A stretch of DNA of 45,711 nt, from assembly GCF_002154555.1 (NCBI RefSeq), contig NZ_MUNF01000095.1, positions 1-45,711 on the forward strand. Direction: 5' to 3'. Shown here piece after piece: positions 17,788 to 27,107 of the stretch. The notes beneath the pieces were generated by a model, which was not told the DNA's origin, did not search any database, and was given only the letters and a program-made list of their open reading frames with translations. A program made the translations under genes and the position numbers. Position 1 is the first letter of the stretch. Every line of letters starts with the position of its first letter. Source of the stretch: Streptomyces murinus (lineage in GTDB: Bacteria > Actinomycetota > Actinomycetes > Streptomycetales > Streptomycetaceae).

Positions 17788-18378
17788 ATGGCTGCTGCCC
17801 GGGAATCCTTGCTGGACGCCGCCGGCGCGGCGCTGGCGCGCCGGCCGTGGCCCGCGGTGCGCATGGTGGAGGTGGCCGCGGCGGCGGGCGTGTCCCGGCA
17901 GACCCTGTACAACGAGTTCGGCGGCAAGGACGGCCTCGCGCGGGCGCTGGTGCGGCGGGCGGCCGACGGCTATCTCGCCGGTGTGGAGCGCGCCCTCGCG
18001 GGCGGCGGCGACTGGGAGCGGCTCACCGCCGTCGCCGAGTGGACGGCGGCCGCGGCCCAGCAGGACGCGCTGGTGCGGGCGTTGCTCACCGGCTGCTGGA
18101 GCGAGCGGCTCCCCGCACCGCCCCGGGGCCCCGCCCCGGTACCGGCGCAGCGCCGCCCGGAAGCGCCGCTCCCCTCGCCGCCCGAGCTCGTACGGATCGT
18201 CCGCGACCGCGCCGTCACCGCGCTGTCCGGCCCCGGCACGGCCCCCGCCGCCACCGTCGAACTGGCCCGCTCCTGCGAACTGGTCGTCCGCCTCGCCCTG
18301 TCCTGCGTCACGGCGCCACCGGGGGAGGGCGGGATCGCCGGCCTGATCCGGACCGCCGCACCCCGCACGGCGCTCTGA
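17788..18378 (+). CDS. TetR/AcrR family transcriptional regulator
   Basis: A 196-residue regulator with an N-terminal helix-turn-helix (residues 20-47: VEVAAAAGVSRQTLYNEFGG) and a variable C-terminal ligand domain rich in Ala, Pro and Arg. ATG 17788 is preceded by AGGGAGA. It is divergent from hisN and convergent with a frameshifted hypothetical gene; no obvious transporter or enzyme target is beside it except the SMR transporter 450 bases away. The ligand cannot be predicted. Confidence 0.88.
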   Translation: MAAARESLLDAAGAALARRPWPAVRMVEVAAAAGVSRQTLYNEFGGKDGLARALVRRAADGYLAGVERALAGGGDWERLTAVAEWTAAAAQQDALVRALLTGCWSERLPAPPRGPAPVPAQRRPEAPLPSPPELVRIVRDRAVTALSGPGTAPAATVELARSCELVVRLALSCVTAPPGEGGIAGLIRTAAPRTAL

Positions 18379-18394
18379 CCGGCCCCAACCGCCG

Positions 18395-18827
18395 TCAGTA
18401 CGGGGGACTTCGGAAGTACCGGGCCCGGTGGCGCCGCGGCCGGTCGTCCCGTTCGTGGGCCGCGTCGGACCGGTCCGCCGGAGCCGAGAGAGCGCCCATC
18501 GCGCCCAGCCGGCGCAGACCGGCCGGCACCTCCGCGTGCCGTGCCGAGGACTTCGTCCAGCGCGGCAGCCGGGGGAACATCGCCCGCGTCGCCCCGGTGC
18601 CGCCCATGTAGTCGGCCAGAGTGTCCACGCGTTCCGCGTCGCAGGCCCACAGGACGCGCCCCGCGCGGCGGGTCCGCGACCAGAGCGGCCGCCCGAAGAA
18701 CGGCTCCCGCGTGCCCCCGAGTCGGGCGGCGACCAGCCCGCCGTCCCGGCGCGAAGCCGTCCACGCGGCACGGGTGCCGCACCCCGCCGCAGATCAGCCG
18801 GCGCGGCCGGAACAGCAGCTCGCCGAG
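18395..18827 (-). pseudogene. Frameshifted hypothetical gene downstream of the SMR gene
   Basis: Two minus-strand segments look coding in different frames. From 18827 to about 18745 the frame LGELLFRPRRLICGG... is open with high third-position GC. From about 18745 to the TGA at 18395 the coding character continues one base out of phase (LVAARLGGTREPFFGRPLWS..., ending FRSPPY). Removing one base in the run GCCGGGACGG joins the two into one protein of about 143 residues. No ATG is present; GTG 18782 or GTG 18628 are the only plausible starts of the separate pieces. It is either a real pseudogene or a sequencing indel. Function unrecognised. Confidence 0.55.
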
Positions 18828-19151
18828 CTAGTGGCTCGACCCCGACAGCTGCAAGCCGATGATCCCCACGATCACGAAGCTGATCGAGACGATCTTCAAG
18901 GTGGAGACCAGGTCGCCCAGGAAGATCATGCCGTAGATCGCCGTGCCGGTCGCGCCGATGCCGGTCCAGACGGCGTACGCGGGGCCGACGTCGAGTTTGC
19001 GCAGCGAGAGGGTCAGCAGGCCGAAGCTGCCGAGCGCGAAGGAGGCGAAGGCGATGGTCGGCCACAGCCGGGTGAAGCCGTGGGAGAGCTTGAGGCACAC
19101 GGCGAAGCCGGTCTCCAGCACTCCGGCCACGATGACCAGCAGCCACGCCAT
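18828..19151 (-). CDS. Small multidrug resistance (SMR) family transporter, SugE/Gdx-like
   Basis: A 107-residue protein with four membrane helices, the full length of SMR exporters, which work as antiparallel dimers driven by protons. The conserved Glu of the first helix is present (AGVLETGFAV, residue 13), and HGFTRLWP after it resembles the Gdx/SugE branch that exports guanidinium or quaternary ammonium ions. GPAYAVWTGIGATGTA is the second conserved block. ATG 19151 follows GGGAGGA. It is downstream of aroA-rsgA on the same strand (84-base gap). No guanidine riboswitch was seen. Only one SMR subunit is present, so a homodimer is expected. Confidence 0.9.
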   Translation of the reverse strand: MAWLLVIVAGVLETGFAVCLKLSHGFTRLWPTIAFASFALGSFGLLTLSLRKLDVGPAYAVWTGIGATGTAIYGMIFLGDLVSTLKIVSISFVIVGIIGLQLSGSSH

Positions 19152-19235
19152 GCGCTGTCCTCCCGTTGATCCGGATCTCCGGCCCGGTGCGATTATGCAC
19201 TTGCCGCACCGCGGCCCGGGCAAACAACGCGAAGG

Positions 19236-20246
19236 TCAGTCGCCCTCCGTGCGCTCCCGCGTCGCCAGCAGCCGCCGCAGCGAGTACAGCCGCGCCGGAT
19301 CCGCGTGCCCCGCCGCCACCCACGCGTCCAGCGCGCAGTCCGGCTCGTCATGGCTGCACGCGCGCGGGCAGTCCGCCGTGCCCGGCTCCAGGTCCGGGAA
19401 GGCGAGGATGACCCGGGACGGATCGATGTGCGCCAGGCCGAAGGACCGTACGCCCGGAGTGTCGATCACCCAGCCGCCGTCGCCCGCCAGCGGCAGCGCC
19501 AGCGCCGAGGTGGTGGTGTGCCGGCCGCGCCCCGTCACCGCGTTGACGTGCCCTGTCGTACGCCGCCGCTCCTGCGGCACCAGCGCGTTCACCAGCGTCG
19601 TCTTGCCCACGCCGGAGTGCCCCACGAACGCGGTGATCCGCCCGTCCAGAAACCCCCGCACCCGGTCCGCCGCGTCCCCGTTCTCCAGCTCCTCGCGGCT
19701 GGTGACCACGTACGGGATGTCCAGATGGCCGTACAGCTCCAGGAGTTCGTCCGGCGTGGCCAGGTCCGACTTGGTCAGCACCAGCAGGGGTTCGAGCCCC
19801 CCGTCGTACGCCGCGACCAGACAGCGGTCGATCAGCCGGGGCCGCGGCTCCGGGTCGGCGAGGGCCGTGACGATCGCCAGCTGGTCGGCGTTGGCGACCA
19901 CCACGCGCTCGTACGGATCGTCGTCGTCCGCCGTGCGCCGCAGCACCGACGTCCGCTCCTGGATCCGGACGATCCGCGCGAGCGTGTCCTTCATGCCGGA
20001 CAGATCGCCGACCAGCATCACCCGGTCCCCGACCACCGCCGCCTTGCGGCCCAGCTCCCGCGCCTTCATCGCCATCACCACCCGGTCCTCCACCAGGCAG
20101 GTCAGCCGCCCCCGGTCCACGGTCAGGACCAGCCCCTCGGCCGCGTCCTCGTGCTTGGGCCGAATGTTCGTCCGCGGCCGGTTGCCCTTGCGGTTGGGGC
20201 GGGAGCGGATGTCGTCCTCGTCGGTGTTCTTGCCGTAGCGGCGCAT
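19236..20246 (-). CDS. rsgA: Ribosome small subunit-dependent GTPase A
   Basis: A 336-residue circularly permuted GTPase that assists late maturation of the 30S subunit. An N-terminal OB fold (residues 35-105) is followed by G motifs in permuted order: TKSD near 158, GHSGVGKTTL near 208 and DTPG near 262. A C-terminal zinc-binding knuckle contains CPRACSHDEPDCAL. The start is ATG 20246, nine bases after the aroA stop, so the two are probably co-transcribed. All motifs are intact. Confidence 0.95.
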   Translation of the reverse strand: MRRYGKNTDEDDIRSRPNRKGNRPRTNIRPKHEDAAEGLVLTVDRGRLTCLVEDRVVMAMKARELGRKAAVVGDRVMLVGDLSGMKDTLARIVRIQERTSVLRRTADDDDPYERVVVANADQLAIVTALADPEPRPRLIDRCLVAAYDGGLEPLLVLTKSDLATPDELLELYGHLDIPYVVTSREELENGDAADRVRGFLDGRITAFVGHSGVGKTTLVNALVPQERRRTTGHVNAVTGRGRHTTTSALALPLAGDGGWVIDTPGVRSFGLAHIDPSRVILAFPDLEPGTADCPRACSHDEPDCALDAWVAAGHADPARLYSLRRLLATRERTEGD

Positions 20247-20255
20247 GGCGTGTCC

Positions 20256-21572
20256 CTACTGCCCGAGCATCCCGGTCCACAGCTCGGGGAAGTCCGGCAG
20301 GGTCTTGGCCGTCGTCCCGATGTTCTCGATGCGTACGCCCTCGACCGCCAGGCCGATGATCGCGCCGGCGGTGGCCATGCGGTGGTCCTCGTAGGTGTGG
20401 AAGGTGCCGCCGTGCAGAGCGCGCGGGCGGATGTGCAGACCGTCGGCCGTCTCCGTGACGTCACCGCCGAGCTCGTTGATCTCCTTGGTGAGCGCGGCCA
20501 GCCGGTCCGTCTCGTGCAGCCGCAGATGGGCCACCCCGCGCAGCGTCGAGGGGGAGTCGGCGAGCGCGGCGACGGCCGCGATGCCCGGGGTCAGCTCGCC
20601 CACGTCGCTCAGGTCGACATCGATGCCGTGGATCGCGCCGGAACCGGTGAACACCAGCCCGAACTCGGTGAGTTCGCAGGTGCCGCCCATCTCGGTGAAG
20701 ATCTCCCGCAGCCGGTCACCCGGCTGGGTGGTGCGCTCCGGCCAGTCCGGGATCAGCACCTTGCCGCCGGTCACCAGGGCCGCCGCCAGGAACGGCTGCG
20801 CGTTGGACAGGTCCGGCTCGATCGTCAGGTCCCGGCCGAGCAGTGCGCCCGGCGTCACCCGCCACACGTTCGGCTCGCCGCCCGACTCCGGGGTGTCCAC
20901 CTGGGCGCCGACCGCGCGCAGCATGTCCACCGTCATCCGGATGTGCGGCATCGAGGGCAGGCTGGTGCCGGTGTGCCGGACCTCGACGCCCTGGTTGAAG
21001 CGGGGGCCGGAGAGCAGCAGCGCGGAGACGAACTGCGAGGAGGACGACGCGTCGATCGACACCGGGCCGCCGTCCAGCGCCCCGCCGCCGTGCACGGTCA
21101 GCGGCAGCGCGCCCCGGCCGTCGTCGTCGATCCGCGCGCCGAGCCCGCGCAGCGCGTCGATCACCCCGTGCAGCGGACGCTCGTACGACCGCGGGTCGCC
21201 GTCGAACCGGATGGGGCCGTCGGCCAGCGTGGCCACCGGCGGCAGGAAGCGCATCACGGTGCCGGCGTTGCCGACGTCCACCGTGGCCGGGCCGTGCAGG
21301 CCGGTCGGCAGCACCCGCCAGGCCTCGCCGGTGCCGTCGGGGCCCACGCCCTCCTCGATCTCCACGCCCATGGCCCGAAGGGCCTCCGCCATCAGCAGGG
21401 TGTCCCGGGAGCGCAGCGGGCGGCGCAGCCAGCCGGGCTCGGAGGCGAGGGCGGCCAGCACCAGGGCGCGGTTGGTGACCGACTTGGACCCCGGCACATG
21501 GACGGTGGCGTCGACGGCGCCGCTCGCGTGCGGAGCGGGCCAGAGGGCGGAGGGGGCGGTGTTCGGGGCCAT
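20256..21572 (-). CDS. aroA: 3-phosphoshikimate 1-carboxyvinyltransferase (EPSP synthase)
   Basis: A 438-residue EPSP synthase, the sixth step of the shikimate pathway, which joins shikimate-3-phosphate and phosphoenolpyruvate. [17 protein letters not shown] (residues 26-42) carries the substrate-binding Lys and Arg; [10 protein letters not shown] near residue 350 is the second signature. The length and motifs are complete. ATG 21572 is the start. It is followed at nine bases by rsgA; the M50 gene precedes it by 95 bases on the same strand. Confidence 0.96.
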   Translation of the reverse strand: MAPNTAPSALWPAPHASGAVDATVHVPGSKSVTNRALVLAALASEPGWLRRPLRSRDTLLMAEALRAMGVEIEEGVGPDGTGEAWRVLPTGLHGPATVDVGNAGTVMRFLPPVATLADGPIRFDGDPRSYERPLHGVIDALRGLGARIDDDGRGALPLTVHGGGALDGGPVSIDASSSSQFVSALLLSGPRFNQGVEVRHTGTSLPSMPHIRMTVDMLRAVGAQVDTPESGGEPNVWRVTPGALLGRDLTIEPDLSNAQPFLAAALVTGGKVLIPDWPERTTQPGDRLREIFTEMGGTCELTEFGLVFTGSGAIHGIDVDLSDVGELTPGIAAVAALADSPSTLRGVAHLRLHETDRLAALTKEINELGGDVTETADGLHIRPRALHGGTFHTYEDHRMATAGAIIGLAVEGVRIENIGTTAKTLPDFPELWTGMLGQ

Positions 21573-21667
21573 GGGCCCACTTTATAAGGAGGGCGGGGCC
21601 ACAACCTTCCGGCGACCGCCCCTGCGTCCGGGACGAACGGCCTGTGGACCCCGGCAGCCGGGTGCCC

Positions 21668-22390
21668 TCAGACCTCCAGCAGCCAGCGCCCGCCGCCGAT
21701 CAGCGAGCACAGGGACACGGCGTGGAACAGGAACAGCCACAGGGCCGCCGGGACATGCGTCAGCCGGGACAGTTGGTCCGCGTCCGAGTCGCCGGCCTCG
21801 CCCCGGCGCCGCTTGCTCTGCAGCTCGAACGGCGGTCGTACACCCCCGAACAGCAGGAACCACACCACGGCGTACGCGAACGCCGCCTGCACCTGCGGCC
21901 CCGCGAGCCACGACACCAGGAGGAACGCCCCGCCCGCGAGCACCACGGTGAGCACGCCGTACGCGTTGCGGATCATCACCAGCATCACCGCGAGCAGGGC
22001 CGTGGCCGCCCACAGCAGCAGTGTGATGCGGCCCGCGGCGAGCAGGGCGGCGCCGCCGAGGCCGAGCAGCGAGGGCGCGGTGTAGCCCGCGGCCGCGGTG
22101 AGGATCATGCCGAGCCCGTACGGCTTGCCCCGGCTCACCGTGAGCCCGCTGGTGTCGGAGTGCAGCCGGATACCGGTGAGCTGCCGGCCGGTGAGCAGGG
22201 CGATCAGCCCGTGGCCGCCCTCGTGCGCGATGGTGATCGCGTTGCGCGACACCCGCCACAGCGGATGCGGTACGACCACCACCAGGGCGGCGGCGAGGGT
22301 GGCGAGCACCACCCACAGATCGGGGTCGGGCTGGATACCGGTGAGCCGGTCCCAGAGGCCGGACGGCGCGAGGGCGGCGAGGCTGTTCAT
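21668..22390 (-). CDS. M50 family metallopeptidase (membrane)
   Basis: A 240-residue integral membrane protein with about six hydrophobic segments. The zinc-binding HEGGH motif (HExxH) lies in ITIAHEGGHGLIALL near residues 53-67. This is the compact, PDZ-less M50B-like group often found in actinobacteria; substrates are unknown. ATG 22390 is chosen over an upstream in-frame start because AGGGAG is suitably placed and only 50 bases separate it from the divergent SRAP gene. Confidence 0.85.
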   Translation of the reverse strand: MNSLAALAPSGLWDRLTGIQPDPDLWVVLATLAAALVVVVPHPLWRVSRNAITIAHEGGHGLIALLTGRQLTGIRLHSDTSGLTVSRGKPYGLGMILTAAAGYTAPSLLGLGGAALLAAGRITLLLWAATALLAVMLVMIRNAYGVLTVVLAGGAFLLVSWLAGPQVQAAFAYAVVWFLLFGGVRPPFELQSKRRRGEAGDSDADQLSRLTHVPAALWLFLFHAVSLCSLIGGGRWLLEV

Positions 22391-22440
22391 GTGTCCGAGT
22401 GGCTCCCTGGTGGCGGGCGGAGTCTGGCAGTGTGGCACGT

Positions 22441-23256
22441 ATGTGCGGACGGTATGCAGCCAGTCGTGGGCCCGAGGACCTCGCCAAAACCTTCGGGATC
22501 GAGAGGTGGGAACCCGAGGAGACCCTGGAGCCGGACTACAACGTGGCCCCCACCAAAGAGGTCCACGTCGTGCTCGACCGTCCCTTGAAAGACGCGGACT
22601 CCCCGCGTCCGGTTCGCCAGCTGCGCACGCTCAGGTGGGGACTCGTGCCGTCCTGGTCGAAGAGCCCCGAGGGCGCCGCCCGGATGATCAACGCCCGCGC
22701 GGAGACCGTGCACGAGAAGCCGTCCTTTCGCCGTGCCTTCGCCGCCCGCCGCTGCATCGTGCCCGCCGACGGCTACTACGAGTGGGTGACCGGGCAGCAG
22801 GAGCGCGAGCTGGAGGTCGAGGGGCGCAAGAAGCGGCCCCGCAAGCAGCCGTACTTCGTGCTGCCCGCCGACGGCTCCGTGTTCGCGATGGCCGGCCTGT
22901 ACGAGTTCTGGCGCGACCGCACGCTGCCCGAGGACCACCCCCGGGCCTGGTGGGTGACCTGCTCGGTGATCACCACGGAGGCCGAGCGGACCCCGCTGGC
23001 CGTGGCCCCCGCCGACGGACCGCGCTCGCTCGCCGACATCCACCCCCGGATGCCGCTGATGCTCACCCCGGACCGCTGGGACGCCTGGCTCGACCCCTCC
23101 CGCACCGACCCCGAGGAACTGCGGGACCTGCTCGCCCCGCCCCCGCCCGGCCTGATGCGCGCCTACCCGGTCGCCACCGCCGTCAGCAACGTCCGCAACA
23201 ACGGCCCGGAGCTGCTGAAGGAGCTGGAAGCCCCCGAAGAGGGCACACTTTTCTAG
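22441..23256 (+). CDS. SRAP domain protein (abasic-site processing, YedK/HMCES-like)
   Basis: A 271-residue SOS-response-associated peptidase family protein. After Met removal, Cys2 (MCGRY) becomes the N-terminal catalytic residue that crosslinks to abasic sites in single-stranded DNA. Other active-site blocks are MINARAET, CIVPADGYYEW and IHPRMPLML with its His. The start must be ATG 22441, since Cys2 has to follow it; the open frame upstream is not used. It is divergent from the M50 gene with a very short spacer. One base separates it from the next gene, so they are an operon. Confidence 0.93.
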   Translation: MCGRYAASRGPEDLAKTFGIERWEPEETLEPDYNVAPTKEVHVVLDRPLKDADSPRPVRQLRTLRWGLVPSWSKSPEGAARMINARAETVHEKPSFRRAFAARRCIVPADGYYEWVTGQQERELEVEGRKKRPRKQPYFVLPADGSVFAMAGLYEFWRDRTLPEDHPRAWWVTCSVITTEAERTPLAVAPADGPRSLADIHPRMPLMLTPDRWDAWLDPSRTDPEELRDLLAPPPPGLMRAYPVATAVSNVRNNGPELLKELEAPEEGTLF

Positions 23257-23257
23257 C

Positions 23258-23884
23258 GTGATCGAGATTGTCGAGACCGACGCCGGAACCGCCCGCATCA
23301 CCTGGCACCGGGCCGCCGAGCCCCGGGCCGTCCTCGCGCTGGGCCATGGCGCGGGCGGCGGGATCGAGGCGCGCGACCTCCGGGCGATCGCCGGGGTCCT
23401 GCCCGAGCACGGGGTGAGCGTGGCCCTCGTCGAACAGCCCTGGCGGGTCGCGGGCAAGAAGGTGGCGCCCGCCCCGAAGACGCTGGACACCGGATGGCGC
23501 GGGATCTGGCCCGCGCTGGCCGGCATGGAGCTGCCGGTGATCTCCGGCGGTCGCAGCGCCGGCGCCCGCGTCGCCTGCCGTACCGCCCGCGAACTGGGCG
23601 CCCGCGCCGTCCTCGCCCTGAGCTTCCCGCTGCACCCGCCGGGCAGGCCCGAGAAATCCCGCGCGGACGAACTGCTCGGCACCGGTGTGCCCACCCTCGT
23701 CGTACAGGGCGGCAACGACCCCTTCGGCGGGCCCGCCGAGTTCCCCGAGGGTGACTTCCGGATGATCGAGGTGCCCTACGGCGACCACGGCTTCGCGATC
23801 CCCAAACGCGCCGGGATCGGCCAGGAACGGGCCCTGGAGGTCATCACCGACGGGGTCGTCGAGTGGACCGCGTCACTCGTGTGA
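23258..23884 (+). CDS. Alpha/beta hydrolase family protein (KANL3/Tex30-like)
   Basis: A 208-residue alpha/beta hydrolase. The nucleophile elbow is GGRSAGARVA near residues 96-105, the acid is probably in VVQGGNDPFG near 148, and the His is in YGDHGFAIP near 172. The oxyanion region is LGHGAGGG near 28. GTG 23258 lies one base after the SRAP stop, so the genes are translationally coupled. The sigR promoter begins just after its stop. Substrate unknown. Confidence 0.85.
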   Translation: MIEIVETDAGTARITWHRAAEPRAVLALGHGAGGGIEARDLRAIAGVLPEHGVSVALVEQPWRVAGKKVAPAPKTLDTGWRGIWPALAGMELPVISGGRSAGARVACRTARELGARAVLALSFPLHPPGRPEKSRADELLGTGVPTLVVQGGNDPFGGPAEFPEGDFRMIEVPYGDHGFAIPKRAGIGQERALEVITDGVVEWTASLV

Positions 23885-23890
23885 CCCCCG

Positions 23891-23916
23891 GGAATGCCGC
23901 GCGCAGCAGCGCTGTT
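23891..23916 (+). promoter_or_regulatory. Sigma-R-dependent promoter (sigRp2-type)
   Basis: GGAAT (23891-23895), 18 bases, GTT (23914-23916) is an exact match to the sigma-R consensus GGAAT-N18/19-GTT. It lies 60 bases upstream of the ATG at 23976 that gives the long SigR isoform, so it is the autoregulatory promoter. Confidence 0.88.
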
Positions 23917-23975
23917 GTCACGCACAGAAGTGCTGAGGCCTCGGCACCGACGTCGTCGGAAGGGAAGTCCGCCGC

Positions 23976-24836
23976 ATGGGTTCGACCATCTGCCCGGCCC
24001 GTCAGACCGGCGCTGAGCTGGACTGGACGGTGCTGCGCGCGCCCAAGACCGCCTCAATTCGAGGGGCGGCGGGTACGGGTCGTGTTCTATCCTCCGAATC
24101 GAGTGGGACCACTCTCGGTCCTGCCCGGGATCTTGAGGAGGTGGGTCCGGTCACAGGGACCGACGCGGGGACCGACAACGGCCAGGCGGAAGAGCCCGAG
24201 GGCCGGGGCACGAGCGCGGCGGCGTCCGCCGAGTCGACCGCGGAGCGCAGCGCGCGCTTCGAGCGGGACGCGCTCGAGTTCCTCGACCAGATGTACTCGG
24301 CCGCCCTGCGCATGACGCGCAACCCGGCCGACGCCGAGGACCTCGTGCAGGAGACGTACGCCAAGGCCTACGCCTCCTTCCACCAGTTCCGCGAGGGCAC
24401 CAACCTCAAGGCGTGGCTGTACCGGATCCTCACCAACACCTTCATCAACTCGTACCGCAAGAAGCAGCGTGAGCCCCAGCGTTCCGCCGCGGAGGAGATC
24501 GAGGACTGGCAGCTCGCCCGAGCCGAGTCGCACATGTCGACGGGGCTGCGCTCCGCCGAGTCGCAGGCGCTCGACCATCTGCCCGACTCGGATGTGAAGG
24601 AAGCGCTCCAGGCGATCCCCGAGGAGTTCCGCATCGCCGTGTATCTCGCGGATGTGGAGGGGTTTGCCTACAAGGAGATCGCAGACATCATGGGGACACC
24701 CATCGGTACGGTGATGTCCCGGCTGCACCGCGGCCGCCGTCAACTGCGCGGCATGCTGGAGGACTACGCCCGTGAGCGCGGGCTGGTCCCGGCGGGCGCC
24801 GGGGAGTCGGACGAAGCGAAAGGCTCGGGCTCATGA
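23976..24836 (+). CDS. sigR: ECF sigma factor SigR (long isoform; short isoform from 24141)
   Basis: The ECF sigma factor of the thiol-oxidative stress response. Region 2 lies at about residues 100-165 ([26 protein letters not shown]) and region 4 at about 210-270 ([27 protein letters not shown]). Two starts are likely: ATG 23976 gives 286 residues and GTG 24141 gives 231. The 55-residue difference equals the extension known for the unstable sigma-R' isoform of S. coelicolor. The GTG directly abuts GAGGAG. A perfect sigma-R promoter precedes the long form. It overlaps rsrA by ATGA, so sigma and anti-sigma are translationally coupled. Confidence 0.95.
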
Positions 24837-25135
24837 GCTGCGGAGAGCCGCACGAGACGGACTGCGGTGAGGTCCTGGACCATCTGTACGAGTTCCTCGA
24901 CAGCGAGATGCCGGACGTCGATCGCGACAAGTTCCGGCACCACTTCGAGGAATGCTCGCCGTGCCTGGAGAAGTACGGCCTGGAAGAGGCCGTGAAGAAG
25001 CTGGTCAAGCGGTGCTGCGGCCATGACGACGTGCCCGCCGACCTGCGCGCCAAGGTCATGGGACGACTGGACCTGATCCGCTCGGGACAGCCCGCGCCCG
25101 ACCACGACATCACCTCCACGGCCCAGGAGAACTGA
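24833..25135 (+). CDS. rsrA: Zinc-binding anti-sigma factor RsrA
   Basis: A 100-residue ZAS-family anti-sigma factor that binds SigR in the reduced state and releases it when disulphides form. The His37-x3-Cys41-x2-Cys44 motif and Cys11 (the redox and zinc residues) are in place; Cys3, Cys61 and Cys62 are also present. Length and spacing match the S. coelicolor protein. The start overlaps the sigR stop by four bases. Cytoplasmic. Confidence 0.97.
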
Positions 25136-25351
25136 GCCCGCGCGCCGCCCGCGCCCCGCACCCTCCGTCGCGTCCGCCCGGCTTCGCCCCGGCTCGGGCG
25201 AGACGTACGGCACTGTCTGATCCCGCCCGCACCTGGGTAACCCATGGGTAATGAGCGCCGTTCCCACCGCACGTGGTTGGATGCGAGGGAGAGGGCGCCT
25301 GGGGGCACAAGCCAGCCCACTGTGCGGAACTGGAACTGGCAGGCGGGAATC

Positions 25352-26332
25352 GTGAGGATCTTCGGCAAGGGACGGCACCGGCCCTCCGCCTCCTGGCGGC
25401 AGGCCACCGACCGCGCGTTCACGCTCATCGGCGACGGCCGGTACGAGGACGCGGGCGAACTGCTGACCCGCGCCGCCGACCTGGAACCCTGGCTGTCGGA
25501 GTCCTGGTTCAACCTCGCGCTGCTGCACAAGTTCCGGCACGACTGGGAGCAGGCCCGCGCCGCCGGACTGCGCGCCGTCGCCCTCCTCGACCGCGAGACC
25601 GGCGCCCCCGACTGGTGGAACGTGGGCATCGCCGCGACCGCCCTCCAGGACTGGCCGCTGGCCCGCCGCGCCTGGCAGGCGTACGGCCTCAAGGTGCCCG
25701 GGGGCGCGGCCGTCGCCGGGGAACCGCTCGGCATGGAGCTGGGCAGCGCGGCCGTACGGCTCTCCCCGGAGGGCGAGGCCGAGGTGGTGTGGGGCCGCAG
25801 GCTGGACCCCGCGCGGATCGAGGTGCTGTCCATCCCGCTGCCCTCCTCGGGGCGGCGCTGGGGCGAGGTCGTGCTGCACGACGGTGTCCCGCACGGGGAG
25901 CGCACCACGTCCGCCGGGCACAGTTACCCCGTCTTCGACGAGATCGAGCTGTGGGCGCCCTCGCCCGTGCCCACGTGGGTGGTCCTCCTGGAGGCGGCCA
26001 CCGAGGCGGACCGGGACGCGCTGGAGCAGCTGGCCGCGGACGCCGGGTTCGCTGCGGAGGACTGGTCGTCCTCGGTACGGCTGCTGTGCCGGATGTGCAG
26101 CGAGTCCCGGATGCCGTCCGACGAGGGCGAGGGGGAGCACCTGGACCCCCACGACCACAGCGAACCGGGCCACCCGGGCCCCCTGGGCCACCGCACGGAC
26201 GGGCAGCTGTGGGTGCCGGAGCGGGAGTGCGGGGTGGCCGCGCCGCCTTCGCTGGTGCGGGGGCTGCTGGACGGCTGGGTCGCCGACAGCCCGGATTCGA
26301 GGGACTGGCGGGATCTGGAAGAGGTTTGCTGA
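25352..26332 (+). CDS. Tetratricopeptide-like hypothetical protein
   Basis: A 326-residue protein. Residues 8-120 contain two or three TPR-like helical pairs (AFTLIGDGRYEDAGELLTRAADLEPW, then SWFNLALLHKF). The remainder is a beta-rich domain of unknown type with a CRMC pair near residue 250 and a His/Asp/Pro-rich loop. GTG 25352 is chosen because conserved sequence starts at VRIFGKGRHRPS. It follows rsrA by 216 bases on the same strand and is widely conserved at this position in Streptomyces (from memory). Function unknown; a role linked to SigR is only positional inference. Confidence 0.8.
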   Translation: MRIFGKGRHRPSASWRQATDRAFTLIGDGRYEDAGELLTRAADLEPWLSESWFNLALLHKFRHDWEQARAAGLRAVALLDRETGAPDWWNVGIAATALQDWPLARRAWQAYGLKVPGGAAVAGEPLGMELGSAAVRLSPEGEAEVVWGRRLDPARIEVLSIPLPSSGRRWGEVVLHDGVPHGERTTSAGHSYPVFDEIELWAPSPVPTWVVLLEAATEADRDALEQLAADAGFAAEDWSSSVRLLCRMCSESRMPSDEGEGEHLDPHDHSEPGHPGPLGHRTDGQLWVPERECGVAAPPSLVRGLLDGWVADSPDSRDWRDLEEVC

Positions 26333-26404
26333 GCAGCGGGTGACCGGCCCCTTTAGGCTGTACACGCAGAATTTTCCAGGCTTGCAGGAAGGCGTACGTC
26401 GGTC

Positions 26405-27055
26405 ATGGCGCAGCAGGACACCGATCAGCAGCACGCGGGCGTGCTCCCCGTCGACGACGAGGGCTATGTCGTGGACACGGAGGACTGCGAGGAGCGCGAG
26501 AAGGCCTGGCGGGAGAGCGGCACCTCGCGGCCGATCACGGTCGTCGGCAACCCGGTGCTGCACAAGGAGTGCAGGGACGTCACCGAGTTCGGCGAGGAAC
26601 TGCGGCAGCTGGTCGCCGACATGTTCACCAGCCAGCGCACCGCCGAGGGCGTGGGCCTGGCCGCCAACCAGATCGGCGTCGATCTGAAGGTCTTCGTCTA
26701 CGACTGCCAGGACGACGAGGGCGTGCGGCACGTGGGCGCGGTGTGCAACCCGAAGCTGGTCGACCTGCCCGCCGAGCGGCGCCGGCTCGACGACAACAAC
26801 GAGGGCTGTCTGTCGGTGCCCGGGGCCTACGCCGAGCTGGCGCGTCCCGACTACGCCGAGGTGACCGGCCAGGACGAGCAGGGCAACCCGATCAAGGTCC
26901 GCGGCACCGGATACTTCGCACGGTGTTTGCAGCACGAGACCGACCACCTCTACGGCTACCTCTACATCGACCGGCTGTCCAAGCGTGACCGCAAGGACGC
27001 GCTGCGGCAGATGGGCGAGAACGAGCCGCGCTACCCCGTGGTCGCCAACGACTAG
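26405..27055 (+). CDS. def: Peptide deformylase
   Basis: A 216-residue metal-dependent deformylase that removes the formyl group from new proteins. All three motifs are intact: [10 protein letters not shown] near residue 83, [10 protein letters not shown] near 137 (metal-ligand Cys) and QHETDHL near 178 (HExxH). An N-terminal extension of about 40 acidic residues is longer than in E. coli but common in actinobacteria. ATG 26405 follows AGGAAGG. It is monocistronic and ends at a strong terminator. Confidence 0.95.
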   Translation: MAQQDTDQQHAGVLPVDDEGYVVDTEDCEEREKAWRESGTSRPITVVGNPVLHKECRDVTEFGEELRQLVADMFTSQRTAEGVGLAANQIGVDLKVFVYDCQDDEGVRHVGAVCNPKLVDLPAERRRLDDNNEGCLSVPGAYAELARPDYAEVTGQDEQGNPIKVRGTGYFARCLQHETDHLYGYLYIDRLSKRDRKDALRQMGENEPRYPVVAND

Positions 27056-27071
27056 GCTCCGTCGGGCCGTT

Positions 27072-27107
27072 GGGCGCCGGGCCGGGACCACTCCCGGCCC
27101 GGCGCCC
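27072..27107 (+). terminator. Strong intrinsic terminator after def
   Basis: A perfect 16-bp stem (27072-27087 with 27092-27107), a 4-base loop, then TTCTTCTT. Confidence 0.9.

Noticed and set aside
19152..19235. Guanidine riboswitch upstream of the SugE/Gdx-like SMR gene
   Set aside because: The 84-base gap lacks the conserved guanidine-I blocks and is too short for the motif together with a ribosome site.
25320..25352. A second sigma-R promoter (GGAAC/GGAAT) before the TPR-like gene
   Set aside because: No GTT lies 18-19 bases after any of the GGAAC or GGAAT elements.
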